Notes: a model not told the origin generated them from the sequence alone. A stretch of DNA of 64,000 nucleotides from Desulfoferula mesophila (GCF_037076455.1 NZ_AP028679.1:4107501-4171500); one strand, 5' to 3'; positions 1-8,158 are shown, counted from the first letter of the stretch. Made by a program: numbers and translations.

Positions 1-24
1 CGGCCACGGCAAAATGCAAGCCAC

Positions 25-54
25 GGGCCAGGCGCTAGCCTGGCCCTTTCTTTT
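25..54 (+). terminator. Rho-independent terminator of an upstream gene
   Basis: A perfect 9-bp stem (25-33 paired with 38-46, GGGCCAGGC/GCCTGGCCC) with a 4-nt loop is followed by a T-rich run (47-54). It would end a plus-strand transcript entering from outside the window. Confidence 0.75.
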
Positions 55-150
55 GGCGTGGGTGGTGGCGGGGACGCGCCGCCGCCCCGAGGCGGGCCGC
101 TGATTTTTTCTCGCGCTTAAAAATCCCAGGCGATCCGGCCCGCGACCCGC

Positions 151-489
151 TCAGGCCTCACTTGGGAGGTTGAGTTTGTCCTGCCAGATCATGCGCAACA
201 GTTCCAGGTCTTGGGCGTAGTCGCTTTTCGTTTCGTCCTGGTCGTATTCCAGACGTTCCAGCACCTCGACGATGAAATTGTCCGCGCCCTGCTCGCTCCA
301 CTCGGATTGCAGCCGCCGGTCGGGGTGAGAACCCCGCGCAAGCTGGAAACGATAGCGGTTCATCAGGCTTTTCAGATCCTTGGCCGAGTATAGATAGCAA
401 TTTCCGCTTATCCTGGATTGGATCCGGAACACCCCCATCTCCGGCTTCATGCTCTTGTACATTTCCTTGAGTTCTTTTTTGTCGGCCAT
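151..489 (-). CDS. GIY-YIG nuclease-family small protein
   Basis: The 112-residue protein is a stand-alone domain of the GIY-YIG superfamily: a GVFRI strand near residue 19 takes the place of the GIY motif, and CYLYS near residue 31 the place of YIG. A later HPDRRLQ..W segment and the acidic EVLE strand follow the fold order. Members cleave or nick DNA with one metal ion, but the motif is degenerate (no GIY, no YIG glycine), so activity is uncertain. It starts 3 nt after the stop of the DUF6530 gene and must share its transcript. No extra DNA-binding domain is visible. Confidence 0.65.
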   Translation of the reverse strand: MADKKELKEMYKSMKPEMGVFRIQSRISGNCYLYSAKDLKSLMNRYRFQLARGSHPDRRLQSEWSEQGADNFIVEVLERLEYDQDETKSDYAQDLELLRMIWQDKLNLPSEA

Positions 490-492
490 CGC

Positions 493-972
493 TCAATAAC
501 CCATTTCCCTTAAAATCCGGGCCAGCATCTTAAGCCGCTCTCCGATCAGCTCATCGTCACGGTGCAGGGCCTCTGAAAATAGCTGCATGTCTTCATCGAT
601 CTTTTCGTTGTCCAGGCAGACGGCGACGGTCATGGCCTCTCCCTGCAGGCCGACCCTGGCGATTTGGGCCTGGTCCTGGTCGTAGAGCTTCTCGTAGCGG
701 TAGGCCTCCCTGAAATGAAGCAGGGACTGACAGATCATGATCCCCAAATCCAGCACGCGGTGCAGGGGCAATTCCTCTGATTGCCGGGACCACTTGCCCC
801 CCGTATGCCGCCAAACCTTGGCGGATATCTCGACCTTGCCCCGTTCGTTCCATTGGGCCAGCCCCAAGGAAAGGCCCTTGGCATCGGAATGATTGGCGTA
901 GCGGCCGTCCACCTTCTCGTAGTCCTCCACCACGAAAACCGGCTTGTGCTTAAGGTATGTAGGGACCTTCAT
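493..972 (-). CDS. DUF6530 family protein
   Basis: The 159-residue protein is soluble, with no signal peptide or membrane segment. The N-terminal pattern (LKHKPV, VDGRYANHSDAKGLSLGLAQW, KVWRHTGGKWSRQSEELP) matches what I recall of DUF6530, a family of unknown function. It is the first gene of a two-gene operon with the GIY-YIG protein. A consensus promoter overlapped by two palindromic operators lies just upstream (992-1050), so expression is probably repressed under most conditions. The family name rests on memory of its conserved N-terminus. Confidence 0.6.
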   Translation of the reverse strand: MKVPTYLKHKPVFVVEDYEKVDGRYANHSDAKGLSLGLAQWNERGKVEISAKVWRHTGGKWSRQSEELPLHRVLDLGIMICQSLLHFREAYRYEKLYDQDQAQIARVGLQGEAMTVAVCLDNEKIDEDMQLFSEALHRDDELIGERLKMLARILREMGY

Positions 973-991
973 GCGGCCTGCCCTTTCCCTT

Positions 992-1024
992 TTTAGTAAT
1001 TTACTAAATTAGTAATTTATTAAA
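992..1024 (-). promoter_or_regulatory. Tandem palindromic operators
   Basis: 992-1008 is a perfect 17-nt palindrome (TTTAGTAA-T-TTACTAAA). 1009-1023 is a second copy with one mismatch (TTAGTAA-T-TTATTAA). Centres are 16 nt apart. The sites overlap the -10 box and the likely start point of the DUF6530 operon, the classic place for a dimeric repressor. Their AT content contrasts sharply with the surrounding DNA. The regulator is not adjacent. Confidence 0.7.
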
Positions 1025-1050
1025 TTAACAGGCCCCGGCCGCGCTGTCAA
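1022..1050 (-). promoter_or_regulatory. Sigma70-type promoter of DUF6530 operon
   Basis: On the minus strand, TTGACA (1045-1050) is followed by a 17-nt spacer and TAATTT (1022-1027). The start codon is 50 nt further down. The -10 box lies inside the second operator. Confidence 0.65.
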
Positions 1051-1088
1051 CCAGGGGACCGAGCAAGTTAAGAGGGATGTGAGACAAA

Positions 1089-1203
1089 GGCAGACGCTGC
1101 AGGGCAAGGCGGCAGGCGAACGAGGGACGCAGGCGTAGTCTACCTACGCCGAGGACCGAGTGACGCCGACAACGCCGCCATGCGGCGTCTGGCGCAGCCG
1201 CCT
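1089..1203 (+). repeat. Dispersed palindromic repeat, copy A
   Basis: This is one of seven related copies of about 120 bp. It has the central dyad GGCGTAG/CTACGCC and the right end CTGGCGCAGCCG. The right end touches the stop codon (1203-1205) of the minus-strand gene 1203-1577. Confidence 0.75.
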
Positions 1204-1577
1204 TAGTGCTTGCCGGCTATCACCAGCCGCAACCTCCTCATCCGCCGCTTGATGAGATAGCCCAAGGCGTCGCGGGCCGTGCGCAGCAGGGCCTGGTCCT
1301 CGCGGTCCAGGGGCAGGCAGTCTTCCCGGCGTTGCCGGACCCGCCAAAACGCCAAGCCCAAACCCAGCAGAAGCAGCCCCGCCAGGCCCAGCAGCAGGTA
1401 CAGGCCCAGGCTCGAGGACTCGCTGACCGACGGCGGGGGCGCGGGCGGCCAGAAGGGCGGGGGATCGGCCACGCGAACCACCAAGCAGCCGGGCAGAGCG
1501 GCAAAACAGGCCGTCAGTGGAATGGCCAAGCGGCCAGCCCGATTGTGGAATTTTGAAATCTGTTGACATATACCCAT
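1203..1577 (-). CDS. Small membrane protein, possible lipoprotein
   Basis: The 124-residue frame has a signal-like N-terminal hydrophobic stretch ending in LPGC, a proline-rich linker, one strong transmembrane helix (about residues 56-78) and a basic cytoplasmic tail rich in arginine. An internal TTG start (MAIPLTACF...) would place LPGC as a lipobox close to the N-terminus and is a reasonable alternative. No good ribosome binding site is visible for either start. The first codons overlap the plus-strand phage promoter at 1563-1591, which makes the long start less likely. I do not recognise a family; it could be a host gene or part of the neighbouring phage block. Confidence 0.45.
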   Translation of the reverse strand: MGICQQISKFHNRAGRLAIPLTACFAALPGCLVVRVADPPPFWPPAPPPSVSESSSLGLYLLLGLAGLLLLGLGLAFWRVRQRREDCLPLDREDQALLRTARDALGYLIKRRMRRLRLVIAGKH

Positions 1578-1591
1578 AAAGGCTATATTAA
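1563..1591 (+). promoter_or_regulatory. Sigma70-type promoter of phage block
   Basis: TTGACA (1563-1568), a 17-nt spacer and TATTAA (1586-1591) form a near-consensus promoter 70 nt upstream of the Mor-type activator gene. It is the only good promoter seen for the phage block. Confidence 0.7.
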
Positions 1592-1663
1592 CCTGAGCTG
1601 CGAGTGCTTCACCAATAGCACACCGGCAGGATCGTTTTGAACCAAAAGCTTCAAGGAGAAAAC

Positions 1664-1981
1664 ATGGAACAGAACCTTTTGAGGGGTCCGGGCCTGGTGC
1701 CCGGCTGGATGAAGCGGGTGCAGGCCGAGCAGCTCCCCGAGGTGTACCAGGAGATCGCCGGGGTCATCGGGCTGGAGCCCACCCTGCAACTGGCCCAGGT
1801 GTTCTCGGGCAACAGCGTGTACTTCCCCAAGCTGGAGCGCTGTCTGCTGGATTTGCGCAACCAGCTCATCCGCGACGAGTTCGACGGGGCCAACACCCGC
1901 CAACTGGCCCGGCGCTGGGGGCTCTCCACCCGCCACCTGCGCTACATCCTGCACCCCGAGCGCCCCGGTAGTGACAACTAG
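1664..1981 (+). CDS. Mor/C-type transcription activator
   Basis: The 105-residue protein matches the Mor transcription-activator family of Mu-like phages. These proteins dimerise through an N-terminal alpha/beta region and bind DNA with a C-terminal helix-turn-helix to switch on middle or late genes. Here the VIGLEPTLQLAQVF segment is the dimerisation region and NTRQLARRWGLSTRHLRYIL (about residues 77-96) is the HTH. The ATG at 1664 is chosen because AAGGAG lies 8 nt upstream; an in-frame TTG at 1637 lacks this. As first gene after the promoter at 1563 it probably controls the downstream structural genes, though no Mor binding site was identified. Confidence 0.8.
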   Translation: MEQNLLRGPGLVPGWMKRVQAEQLPEVYQEIAGVIGLEPTLQLAQVFSGNSVYFPKLERCLLDLRNQLIRDEFDGANTRQLARRWGLSTRHLRYILHPERPGSDN

Positions 1982-2096
1982 ACCGCTTGGCCCCCGACCC
2001 GCTCCCCCCAATCCCCCCTCGTACAACCCGACCCGGAGACCGCCCAAGGAAGCAGCGCCGCGCGCTTCCTGGGGAAGACGTATTTGTGCGCCCCCG

Positions 2097-2127
2097 GCCT
2101 GGGCCGCCCCCCATGGGGGGCCTAGGC
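2097..2127 (+). other. GC-rich stem-loop between activator and late genes
   Basis: A perfect CCCCCCATGGGGGG palindrome (2107-2120) is extended by GCCT/AGGC arms with bulges. It sits in the 194-nt gap after the Mor-type gene and has no T-run. It may be an attenuator or a pause site; no other element was seen in the gap. Confidence 0.4.
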
Positions 2128-2175
2128 TAGCCCCAACATCACACCGGCGGCCCCGGCCGCCGACAGGAGGCGAGC

Positions 2176-2346
2176 ATGAGCCTGATGAAGACCAAGACCT
2201 TTTGGACCGGCCTGGCCGGTTTATTCACCGCGGTGGGCGCCTACTACGCCGGGGAGGCCTCTCTGGGGGAGGCCATGCAGACCGGCCTCACCGGCCTGGT
2301 GGCCATCTTCCTGCGCCAGGGCCTCTTGGGCCTCGCCCAAGACTAG
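2176..2346 (+). CDS. Holin-like small phage membrane protein
   Basis: A 56-residue protein begins at ATG 2176 with a strong GGAGG 7 nt upstream. After MKTKTFWTGLAGL it has two hydrophobic stretches (about residues 9-24 and 36-52) separated by a short acidic turn. That layout is seen in small holin-like proteins next to terminase genes in Mu-like phages. Such proteins would open the inner membrane for lysis, but no endolysin is encoded here. The assignment rests on size, topology and position only. Confidence 0.6.
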   Translation: MSLMKTKTFWTGLAGLFTAVGAYYAGEASLGEAMQTGLTGLVAIFLRQGLLGLAQD

Positions 2347-2350
2347 GTCC

Positions 2351-2608
2351 GTGGGCGAGGAGGAGATCAAGGTGGCTCTGGAAAGCCTGCGCGGCCAACT
2401 CCAGCGGCTGGACACGGTGCTCAAGATGAGCGTGGCCGAGCAACGGCGCATCAACGCCGACCTGGCCGCCGGGGCCCAATCCCTGGGCGGCCAGTGCCGA
2501 GGACTGGACCAACGCCTGGACCGCCTGGAGACCCGCCTGGCCGCCTATACCGGAGGCCTCTTCACCCTGTGGCTGCTGTTCCAGGTGGCCCAAAGCCTGT
2601 GGAGGTAG
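2351..2608 (+). CDS. Phage coiled-coil protein with C-terminal membrane anchor
   Basis: An 85-residue protein (GTG start) begins 4 nt after the holin-like gene. Residues 5-65 are charged and heptad-like with many leucines (coiled coil), followed by a C-terminal hydrophobic helix (about residues 66-83). Small coiled-coil membrane proteins at this position are common in Mu-like phages (the DUF2730/gp25 neighbourhood), although those usually carry the helix at the N-terminus. It may be a spanin-like or lysis accessory protein; function is not established from sequence. Confidence 0.5.
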   Translation: MGEEEIKVALESLRGQLQRLDTVLKMSVAEQRRINADLAAGAQSLGGQCRGLDQRLDRLETRLAAYTGGLFTLWLLFQVAQSLWR

Positions 2609-2610
2609 CC

Positions 2611-2847
2611 GTGGAAAGAACATCGCGCCTGATCGCCAGGGGCCTCAAGGCCGAGAAACGTGAACGCCTCAATCAGTTGGAGATCAAGATCGACCGGCTG
2701 GGCAAGGACATCAACTACTACCTCTACAACTTCGACGGGGTTGAGGCCATGCGCATCGACCACGCCGAGCAGGCCATGGAAGAGCTGGTGGCTGCGGTGC
2801 GCGAATACAAGGCCCTGGACCGGGAGATCCAGGAGATGGCCGAGTGA
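2611..2847 (+). CDS. Small phage coiled-coil protein
   Basis: A 78-residue, highly charged helical protein starts at GTG 2611, two nt after the previous stop, with GGAGG just upstream. The segment INYYLYNFDGVEAMRIDHAEQ interrupts two helices. It overlaps the next gene by 4 nt, so translation is coupled. Position immediately before the small terminase is that of Mu gp26-like proteins, which have no defined role. I do not recognise a more specific family. Confidence 0.5.
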   Translation: MERTSRLIARGLKAEKRERLNQLEIKIDRLGKDINYYLYNFDGVEAMRIDHAEQAMEELVAAVREYKALDREIQEMAE

Positions 2848-3296
2848 GCCCCACCGTCCATCAGCTGCGTGAGCAGGCCCGCTCCCGCTTCATGGCCGGG
2901 CTGGAAACCGAAGCGGTGGCCGCCGAGCTGGGGCTCAAGCCCCAGCGGGTGGCCGCCTGGGCCGCGGCCGAGAACTGGGCCGCCCGCCGCCGGGCCTGGT
3001 GGTCCGATCCCCGGGGCGCGGCCGCCGCCCTGCGCCAGCTGTTGGGCCGCCGGGTGGAAGAACTCATGGCCTTGGGCGAGCTTTCGCCCCAGGACGCCGA
3101 CCATTTGGCCAAGATCGCCGCCGCCTGCGCCCGCCTGGAGCGCGAGGGCTACGACCTCAAGGCCGCGGCGGTGGAGGTAGGCGAGCGCCTGGCCGCCCTG
3201 GCCGGCGAGGAGCCGGACAGCGAGGCCCAGCGGGCCTGGCTGGGGCGTTTGCTGGAAAAGCTCTTCACCCGCCTGGAAGGCGAGGCCGGGGCGTGA
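2844..3296 (+). CDS. Putative phage terminase small subunit
   Basis: This 150-residue protein opens with a helix-turn-helix-like segment (VAAELGLKPQRVAAWAAAENW, about residues 25-45) and continues as alpha-helical and alanine-rich. The HTH followed by W-rich residues and a helical oligomerisation region is the layout of small terminases, which recognise packaging DNA and load it onto the large subunit. The GTG start overlaps the upstream stop, and the stop overlaps the large-terminase start. Position directly before TerL is the main support; sequence similarity alone is weak. Confidence 0.65.
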   Translation: MSPTVHQLREQARSRFMAGLETEAVAAELGLKPQRVAAWAAAENWAARRRAWWSDPRGAAAALRQLLGRRVEELMALGELSPQDADHLAKIAAACARLEREGYDLKAAAVEVGERLAALAGEEPDSEAQRAWLGRLLEKLFTRLEGEAGA

Positions 3297-4768
3297 GCAG
3301 CGCCGCCGCCCGCAAGATGAGCGCCGCCCGCTTTCGCCAGCGGGCCGCCGAGGTGGTGGGCCGCCTGCACACCGAGGCCGGGGCCTTTGGCCCGGACGAC
3401 CCGTCCCCCCAGGTTCGCAAGTCCCGCGCCGCCGAGGACCCCCTGTATTTCTGCCGCCTGTATCTGCCCCACTATTTTTGCGACGCCTTCGCCCCCTTTC
3501 ACCACGAGCTGGTGGAGCTACTCACCCCGCGCGGCAGCGCGGTGGTGCCGGTGGCCGTGGCCGCGCCGCGCGGCTTTGCCAAGACCACCCTGGTCTCCTT
3601 CGGCTACGTGCTGCACAAGTTGCTGTTCAACAAACGGCGCTTCGTGGTGATCGGCTCGGACACCGCCGACTTGGCCGGGAACCTCACCGCCTATCTGCGC
3701 CTGGAGCTGGGGCTCAACCCCCGCCTGGCCGAGGACTTCGGCCCCGGCTGCCGGGCGGAGGGCCCGGCCGGGGACTTCGTGGTGGGCGGCCACGCCCGGG
3801 TTTTGGCCCGGGGCAGCGGCCAGCGCCTCCGGGGCCTCAAGCACGGCCGCCACCGGCCCGATCTGGTGATCCTGGACGATCTGGAGAACGACAAGAACGT
3901 ACGCAATCCCCGCCTGGTGCGCGAGTGCCTGGAGTGGATCACCCAGGCGGTGTACCCGGCCCTGGACCCCGGCGGCAGCCTGTTCATCATCGGCACCATC
4001 CTGGCCCGCTCCAGCGCCCTGGCGGTGATGGTCAACAGCCCCGAGGAGCCCTGGAAGGGCTACACCCGCCGGGTGTACCGGGCCCTGGACGACGAGGGCC
4101 GCTCCCTGTGGCCCGCCCGCCATCCCGAGGCCGCCCTCTTGGAGCAGAAGCGGCTCATGGGCTCCAAGGCCTTCAACACCGAAAAGCAGAACGACCCCCG
4201 CGACGAGGACGGCCTGTTCCAGGAACAGTGGCTGCGCTCCTACCACCCGGCCGAGTTGCCCGGGCGGGAGCTGGCCGTGGCCGGTTTCCTGGACCCCTCC
4301 CTGGCCACCGGCAGCCACGGCGATTTCAAGGCGGTGGTCACCGTGGGCCTGGACCGCGAGCGCCAGGTCTTCTACGTGCTGGACGCCTTTATCCGCCGCT
4401 GTTCCCTGGACCAGCTCATCCGCGCGGTGCTCCGGCGTCTGGCCCGCCACCAGTACCTGGTGTTCGGCATCGAGGACAACGTGTTCCAGCGCCTCTTGTT
4501 GGACCAGTTCGCCGCCGCCGCCGCCGAGGCCGGGGTGAGCCTGCCGCTCCGGGGAGTGACCCAGCGGCTGTCCAAGGAGCTACGCCTGGCCGGGCTCAGC
4601 CCCCTGGTGGAGCGGGGCCTGGTGCGTTTCCGGCCCGAGCACTCCGACCAGGGCGAGCTGATCGAGCAGTTGCTTCACTTCCCCTCCCCCAACGTGCACG
4701 ACGACGGCCCCGACGCCCTGGAAGGGGCGGTGGGCCTGGTCAAATCCACGGGGCCCAACGTCTGGTGA
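3293..4768 (+). CDS. Phage terminase large subunit
   Basis: The 491-residue packaging motor has an ATPase domain with a Walker A-like APRGFAKTT (residues 91-99) and Walker B LVILDD (191-196), then a C-terminal RNase H-like nuclease with the first metal aspartate in FLDPSLATG (D334), a second in HGDFKAV (D344) and a terminal HDDGPDAL motif. It translocates and cuts DNA during head filling. The GTG at 3293 overlaps the small-subunit stop; the frame is open farther upstream but that part is the other gene. All catalytic motifs are intact, which argues against decay. Confidence 0.9.
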   Translation: MSSAAARKMSAARFRQRAAEVVGRLHTEAGAFGPDDPSPQVRKSRAAEDPLYFCRLYLPHYFCDAFAPFHHELVELLTPRGSAVVPVAVAAPRGFAKTTLVSFGYVLHKLLFNKRRFVVIGSDTADLAGNLTAYLRLELGLNPRLAEDFGPGCRAEGPAGDFVVGGHARVLARGSGQRLRGLKHGRHRPDLVILDDLENDKNVRNPRLVRECLEWITQAVYPALDPGGSLFIIGTILARSSALAVMVNSPEEPWKGYTRRVYRALDDEGRSLWPARHPEAALLEQKRLMGSKAFNTEKQNDPRDEDGLFQEQWLRSYHPAELPGRELAVAGFLDPSLATGSHGDFKAVVTVGLDRERQVFYVLDAFIRRCSLDQLIRAVLRRLARHQYLVFGIEDNVFQRLLLDQFAAAAAEAGVSLPLRGVTQRLSKELRLAGLSPLVERGLVRFRPEHSDQGELIEQLLHFPSPNVHDDGPDALEGAVGLVKSTGPNVW

Positions 4769-4776
4769 GGAATTAC

Positions 4777-6243
4777 ATGAAAAACTGGCTGAGCAATCGA
4801 CTGAACCGCCGCCGCGCCAAGCGCCTGGAGCTGCCCCCGCCCCCGCCCGGCCCCCCGCCCTTTTTGGGCGGCGGCGCGGCCACCGGCCGGGCCCGCCAAC
4901 TGGGGGCCTACCAGGGCTGGGTCTTCGCGGCGGTGAGCACCATCGCCCGGCGCATGGCCGGGGTGCCGCTGCGTCTGCAACAGGCCCAGGGACTGGAGGT
5001 GGGCGCCCACCCGGTGCTGGACCTGATGGCCCGGCCCAACCCGCTCAACACCGGGCGGGAGCTGCGCTACACCCTGGCCCTGCATCTGGAGCTGACCGGC
5101 ATGGCCTTCGTGCTGGTACTCAACAACGCCCTGGGCCGCCCGGCCGAGCTGTGGCCCCTGAACCCGGCCGACCTCATCGAGATAAGCACCGGGCCCGACA
5201 CCCGCCGGCCCATCACCGGCTTCGTGTTCAGCGGGCCGGGGGGCAAGCGCACCGTGTACCGCCCGTCCGAGCTGCTCTACTTCCGCCACCCCAGCCCGGC
5301 CAGCCTGGTCTACGGGGCCAGCCCCATCGAGGCCATGGCCCACGCCTTTGACATCGACCTGGCGGTGCGGGTCTATCAGCGCAACTTCTTCAGGAACTCG
5401 GCCCGCCCCGAGGTGGTGCTCTCCACCGAGCAGCGCCTCACCGAGGACGAGGCCCGCCGGGTGCTGACCCGCTGGCGCCAAAAGCACCAGGGCCTGGCCC
5501 ACGTCTTCGAGCCCACGGTATTGGACGGCGGGCTCAAGGCCACCCCCCTGGCCTACTCGGCCAAGGACTTCGAGTTCGCCCAGCTGGCCGGCTGGACCCA
5601 GGACAACATCCTGGCCGCCTACGGGGTGCCGGCGGGCAAGCTGGGCCTGGTCAAGGACGTGAACCGGGCCAACGCCCAGGGCATCGAGGTGACCTTCAAC
5701 TCCGAGTGCGTGCGCCCCCGCCTGGAGCTGTGGGAAGACGTGCTCAACGCCTTCCTGCTGCCCCGCTACGGCGCGAACCTCCGGCTCAAGTTCGACAACC
5801 CGGTGCCCTCCGACCGCTCCCAGACCCACAAGGAGGCCATGGAGCAGCTGGACCGGGGAGCGATGACCATCAACGAGTACCGCGCCCTGCAAGGGCGCAC
5901 CCCGGTGACCTGGGGCGACGAGCCCTACACCCCGCCGACCCAGCAAAACGCCGCGCCCGCCTGGGGCCTGGCCCCGCAGTTCCCCCCGGAGCTGGAGCCC
6001 CAGGTGCGTTCCGCCCTGGAACAGGCCTGGCCCCGCCTGGAGGGGCGGTTTGCCGGGTGGTCGCGGGCCAAGGTGGCCCGGGAGCTGGCCGAGCGGCCCC
6101 AGGCCGTGGAGGGCCTGCTGCCCCAGGGCCTCAGCCCGGCGCGGCGCGCCGCCCTGGTTCGGGAGCTGACCCGCTGCCTGACCCGGGGCCTGGATATAGA
6201 GCAAACCCTCGCCAAGCTGGGCCGGGCGGCCCAAGGAGAGTAG
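4777..6243 (+). CDS. HK97-type portal protein
   Basis: The 488-residue protein matches the HK97 family of dodecameric portals, the DNA gate at one head vertex. Typical landmarks are GWVFAAVSTIARRMAGVPLR near residue 47, LNPADLIEI, YRPSELLYFRHPSP, GASPIEAMAHAF, and the clip/stem region QDNILAAYGVPAGKLGL. The C-terminus carries an extra proline-rich and helical tail of about 80 residues. It follows TerL by 8 nt and precedes the protease by 2 nt, as in HK97. Confidence 0.9.
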   Translation: MKNWLSNRLNRRRAKRLELPPPPPGPPPFLGGGAATGRARQLGAYQGWVFAAVSTIARRMAGVPLRLQQAQGLEVGAHPVLDLMARPNPLNTGRELRYTLALHLELTGMAFVLVLNNALGRPAELWPLNPADLIEISTGPDTRRPITGFVFSGPGGKRTVYRPSELLYFRHPSPASLVYGASPIEAMAHAFDIDLAVRVYQRNFFRNSARPEVVLSTEQRLTEDEARRVLTRWRQKHQGLAHVFEPTVLDGGLKATPLAYSAKDFEFAQLAGWTQDNILAAYGVPAGKLGLVKDVNRANAQGIEVTFNSECVRPRLELWEDVLNAFLLPRYGANLRLKFDNPVPSDRSQTHKEAMEQLDRGAMTINEYRALQGRTPVTWGDEPYTPPTQQNAAPAWGLAPQFPPELEPQVRSALEQAWPRLEGRFAGWSRAKVARELAERPQAVEGLLPQGLSPARRAALVRELTRCLTRGLDIEQTLAKLGRAAQGE

Positions 6244-6245
6244 CC

Positions 6246-6893
6246 ATGAAACTGGTGCACAAGGTTATGGACTTCGAGGTGGGCCAGGCGGACGAAGCGG
6301 CCCGCACCTTCTGGGCAGTGGCCTCCAGCCCCACGGTGGACCGCCAGGGCGACCTCATCGAGCCCGCAGGCTGGGACTTCGCCAACTTCCTCAAGAACCC
6401 GGTGATCCCCTGGTCCCACGACTACGCCTCGCCCCCGGTGGCCCGGGCCCTGGCGGTGAAGGTGGAAAACGGCCGCCTGCTGTTCAAGGCCCAGTTCCCC
6501 ACCGCCGAGGAATACGCCTTTGCCGACACCATCTACCGGCTCTACAAGGGCGGCTATCTGCGGGCCTTTTCCGTGGGCTTCGCCCCCCTGGAGAGCGAGG
6601 CGGCCACCCACAAGCTGGGCGGCCGCACCATCAGCGGAACCCGTTACACCAGGCAGGAGCTCTACGAGATCTCCTGCGTGACCCTGCCGGCCAACCCCGA
6701 GGCCCTGGTGGCCCTGGGGCTCGGCGGTCCGCGCCCCAACCCCAGCCCGGCAGCCCCCTTCACCCCATCCCCGGCGCGGACCCCGGGCGCTCCCGGCGCG
6801 GTGCACCCCCTGGCCGCGCGGGCCCTGGCCCAGGCGGCCCTGGGCGAGCTCATCGCCGCCCGCCTGCGCTACCACCTGGGCCTTCTCAACTGA
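6246..6893 (+). CDS. HK97-family prohead protease
   Basis: This 215-residue serine protease trims the capsid protein during maturation. Family landmarks are VDRQGDLIEP (about residues 31-40), the catalytic histidine in PWSHDY (H58), the catalytic serine in AFSVGF (S109), and the YEISCVTLPANPEAL strand. The last 50 residues are proline-rich and then helical, as is common for the self-cleaved tail. Both catalytic residues are present. Confidence 0.88.
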   Translation: MKLVHKVMDFEVGQADEAARTFWAVASSPTVDRQGDLIEPAGWDFANFLKNPVIPWSHDYASPPVARALAVKVENGRLLFKAQFPTAEEYAFADTIYRLYKGGYLRAFSVGFAPLESEAATHKLGGRTISGTRYTRQELYEISCVTLPANPEALVALGLGGPRPNPSPAAPFTPSPARTPGAPGAVHPLAARALAQAALGELIAARLRYHLGLLN

Positions 6894-6922
6894 AACCAAC
6901 CTAGCCGATAGGAGCCGAGAAC

Positions 6923-8149
6923 ATGAAACAAGCCAAGATCATCGAACTGTTGGAGCAGGCCACCGGCCTGTCGTTGGACGAGGAAAGCCTCAAGGGGCTC
7001 ATCGACACCCGCCTGGAAAAGCTGCTCAGCGCGGTGGAGCCCCGTCAGGTCTCCCTGGGCGGCGAGCTCAACGGCGGCGGCCTGGGGCTCAGCAAGTACC
7101 TGGGCGACGTGCGCCGCCTGGGCATGGGCCAGGCCCCCCGCCATCTGGCGGCCGACGAGCTGGTGAGCCTGAACTCCCCGGCCCAGAAGGCCCTGGAGGC
7201 GCCCCAGGCCAAGGACCTGCGCGAAGGCGCCACCACCGCCGGGGGCTATCTGGTGCCCACCGAGCAGGCCGGCGAGGTACTCAACCTGGTCAACAACTTC
7301 AGCGCGGTCAAATCCCTGTGCCGCCAGGTGCCCATGACCGGCCGCCAGATCACCTTCCCCACCATCAGCGGCGGGCTCACGGCCTATTGGGTGCCCGAGG
7401 CCAGCGACACCGAGACCTACGGCCTGGGCGACGGCGTGGCCCACGGCGAGAAGCCGCGCAGCGACGCCACCTTCGGCCAGCTGGCCCTCACCGCCCACGT
7501 GCTGGCGGTGAAGGTGGTGGTCTCTAACCAGCTGTTGGACGACTCCGACCCCGGCGTGGACCAGGTGCTGCAAAACCTGTTCGCCGAGACCATCGGCCAG
7601 GCCTTTGACGTGGCCTGCCTGCGGGGAACCGGCGCGGCCACCGATCCCATCACCGGCCTGGTGGGCAAGATATCCACCAACGCCCTGAGCGTCAGCGGCG
7701 ATCTCAGTTTCGACGACCTGGCCGGGCTGATCTTCGCGGTGTACCAGAACGCCCCCCACGCCGCCTCGGTGCCGGTGCTGGGCCATCCCAAGGCCGAGAA
7801 GGTGCTGATGACCCTCAAGGACACCAACGGCGACTACGTCTACCGCCAGCCGGGCCAGCCCCGGGCCGAGAGCCAGGGCCAGCCCATGGTGTGGGGCGAG
7901 CCCTTTGTGCGCGACCCCAACATTCTCACCAACCTGGGCACCGGCACCAACGAGACCCGCCTGTTCGCGGGCGACTTCGCCGGCAGCGCCCTGGTGGGCC
8001 AGCGCCAGGGCCTGGTGGTCAAGACCAACCCCTGGGCCGAGCCCTACTTCTCCTACAACCAAACCGCCTTCCTGGCCGAGGTGCGCATCGGCTTCAACCT
8101 GAGCGACGAGAAGCGTTTCGCCATGCTCAGCGCGGTGCCCACCGCCTAG
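6923..8149 (+). CDS. HK97-fold major capsid protein
   Basis: The 408-residue protein has the HK97 capsid plan: an N-terminal helical, charged delta/scaffold-like region (about residues 1-100), then the mature shell start around GATTAGGYLVPTEQAGEVL, the E-loop region, PTISGGLTAYWVPEAS, and a C-terminal A-domain with FNLSDEKRFAML. It is preceded by TAGGAG. The protease immediately upstream presumably removes the N-terminal region. Capsid and portal are both full length. Confidence 0.9.
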   Translation: MKQAKIIELLEQATGLSLDEESLKGLIDTRLEKLLSAVEPRQVSLGGELNGGGLGLSKYLGDVRRLGMGQAPRHLAADELVSLNSPAQKALEAPQAKDLREGATTAGGYLVPTEQAGEVLNLVNNFSAVKSLCRQVPMTGRQITFPTISGGLTAYWVPEASDTETYGLGDGVAHGEKPRSDATFGQLALTAHVLAVKVVVSNQLLDDSDPGVDQVLQNLFAETIGQAFDVACLRGTGAATDPITGLVGKISTNALSVSGDLSFDDLAGLIFAVYQNAPHAASVPVLGHPKAEKVLMTLKDTNGDYVYRQPGQPRAESQGQPMVWGEPFVRDPNILTNLGTGTNETRLFAGDFAGSALVGQRQGLVVKTNPWAEPYFSYNQTAFLAEVRIGFNLSDEKRFAMLSAVPTA

Positions 8150-8158
8150 CCCCAACCC

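Noticed and set aside
1637-1663. Longer start for the Mor-type activator at TTG 1637
   Set aside because: The only good ribosome binding site (AAGGAG) is positioned for the ATG at 1664 and the added residues do not match the family.
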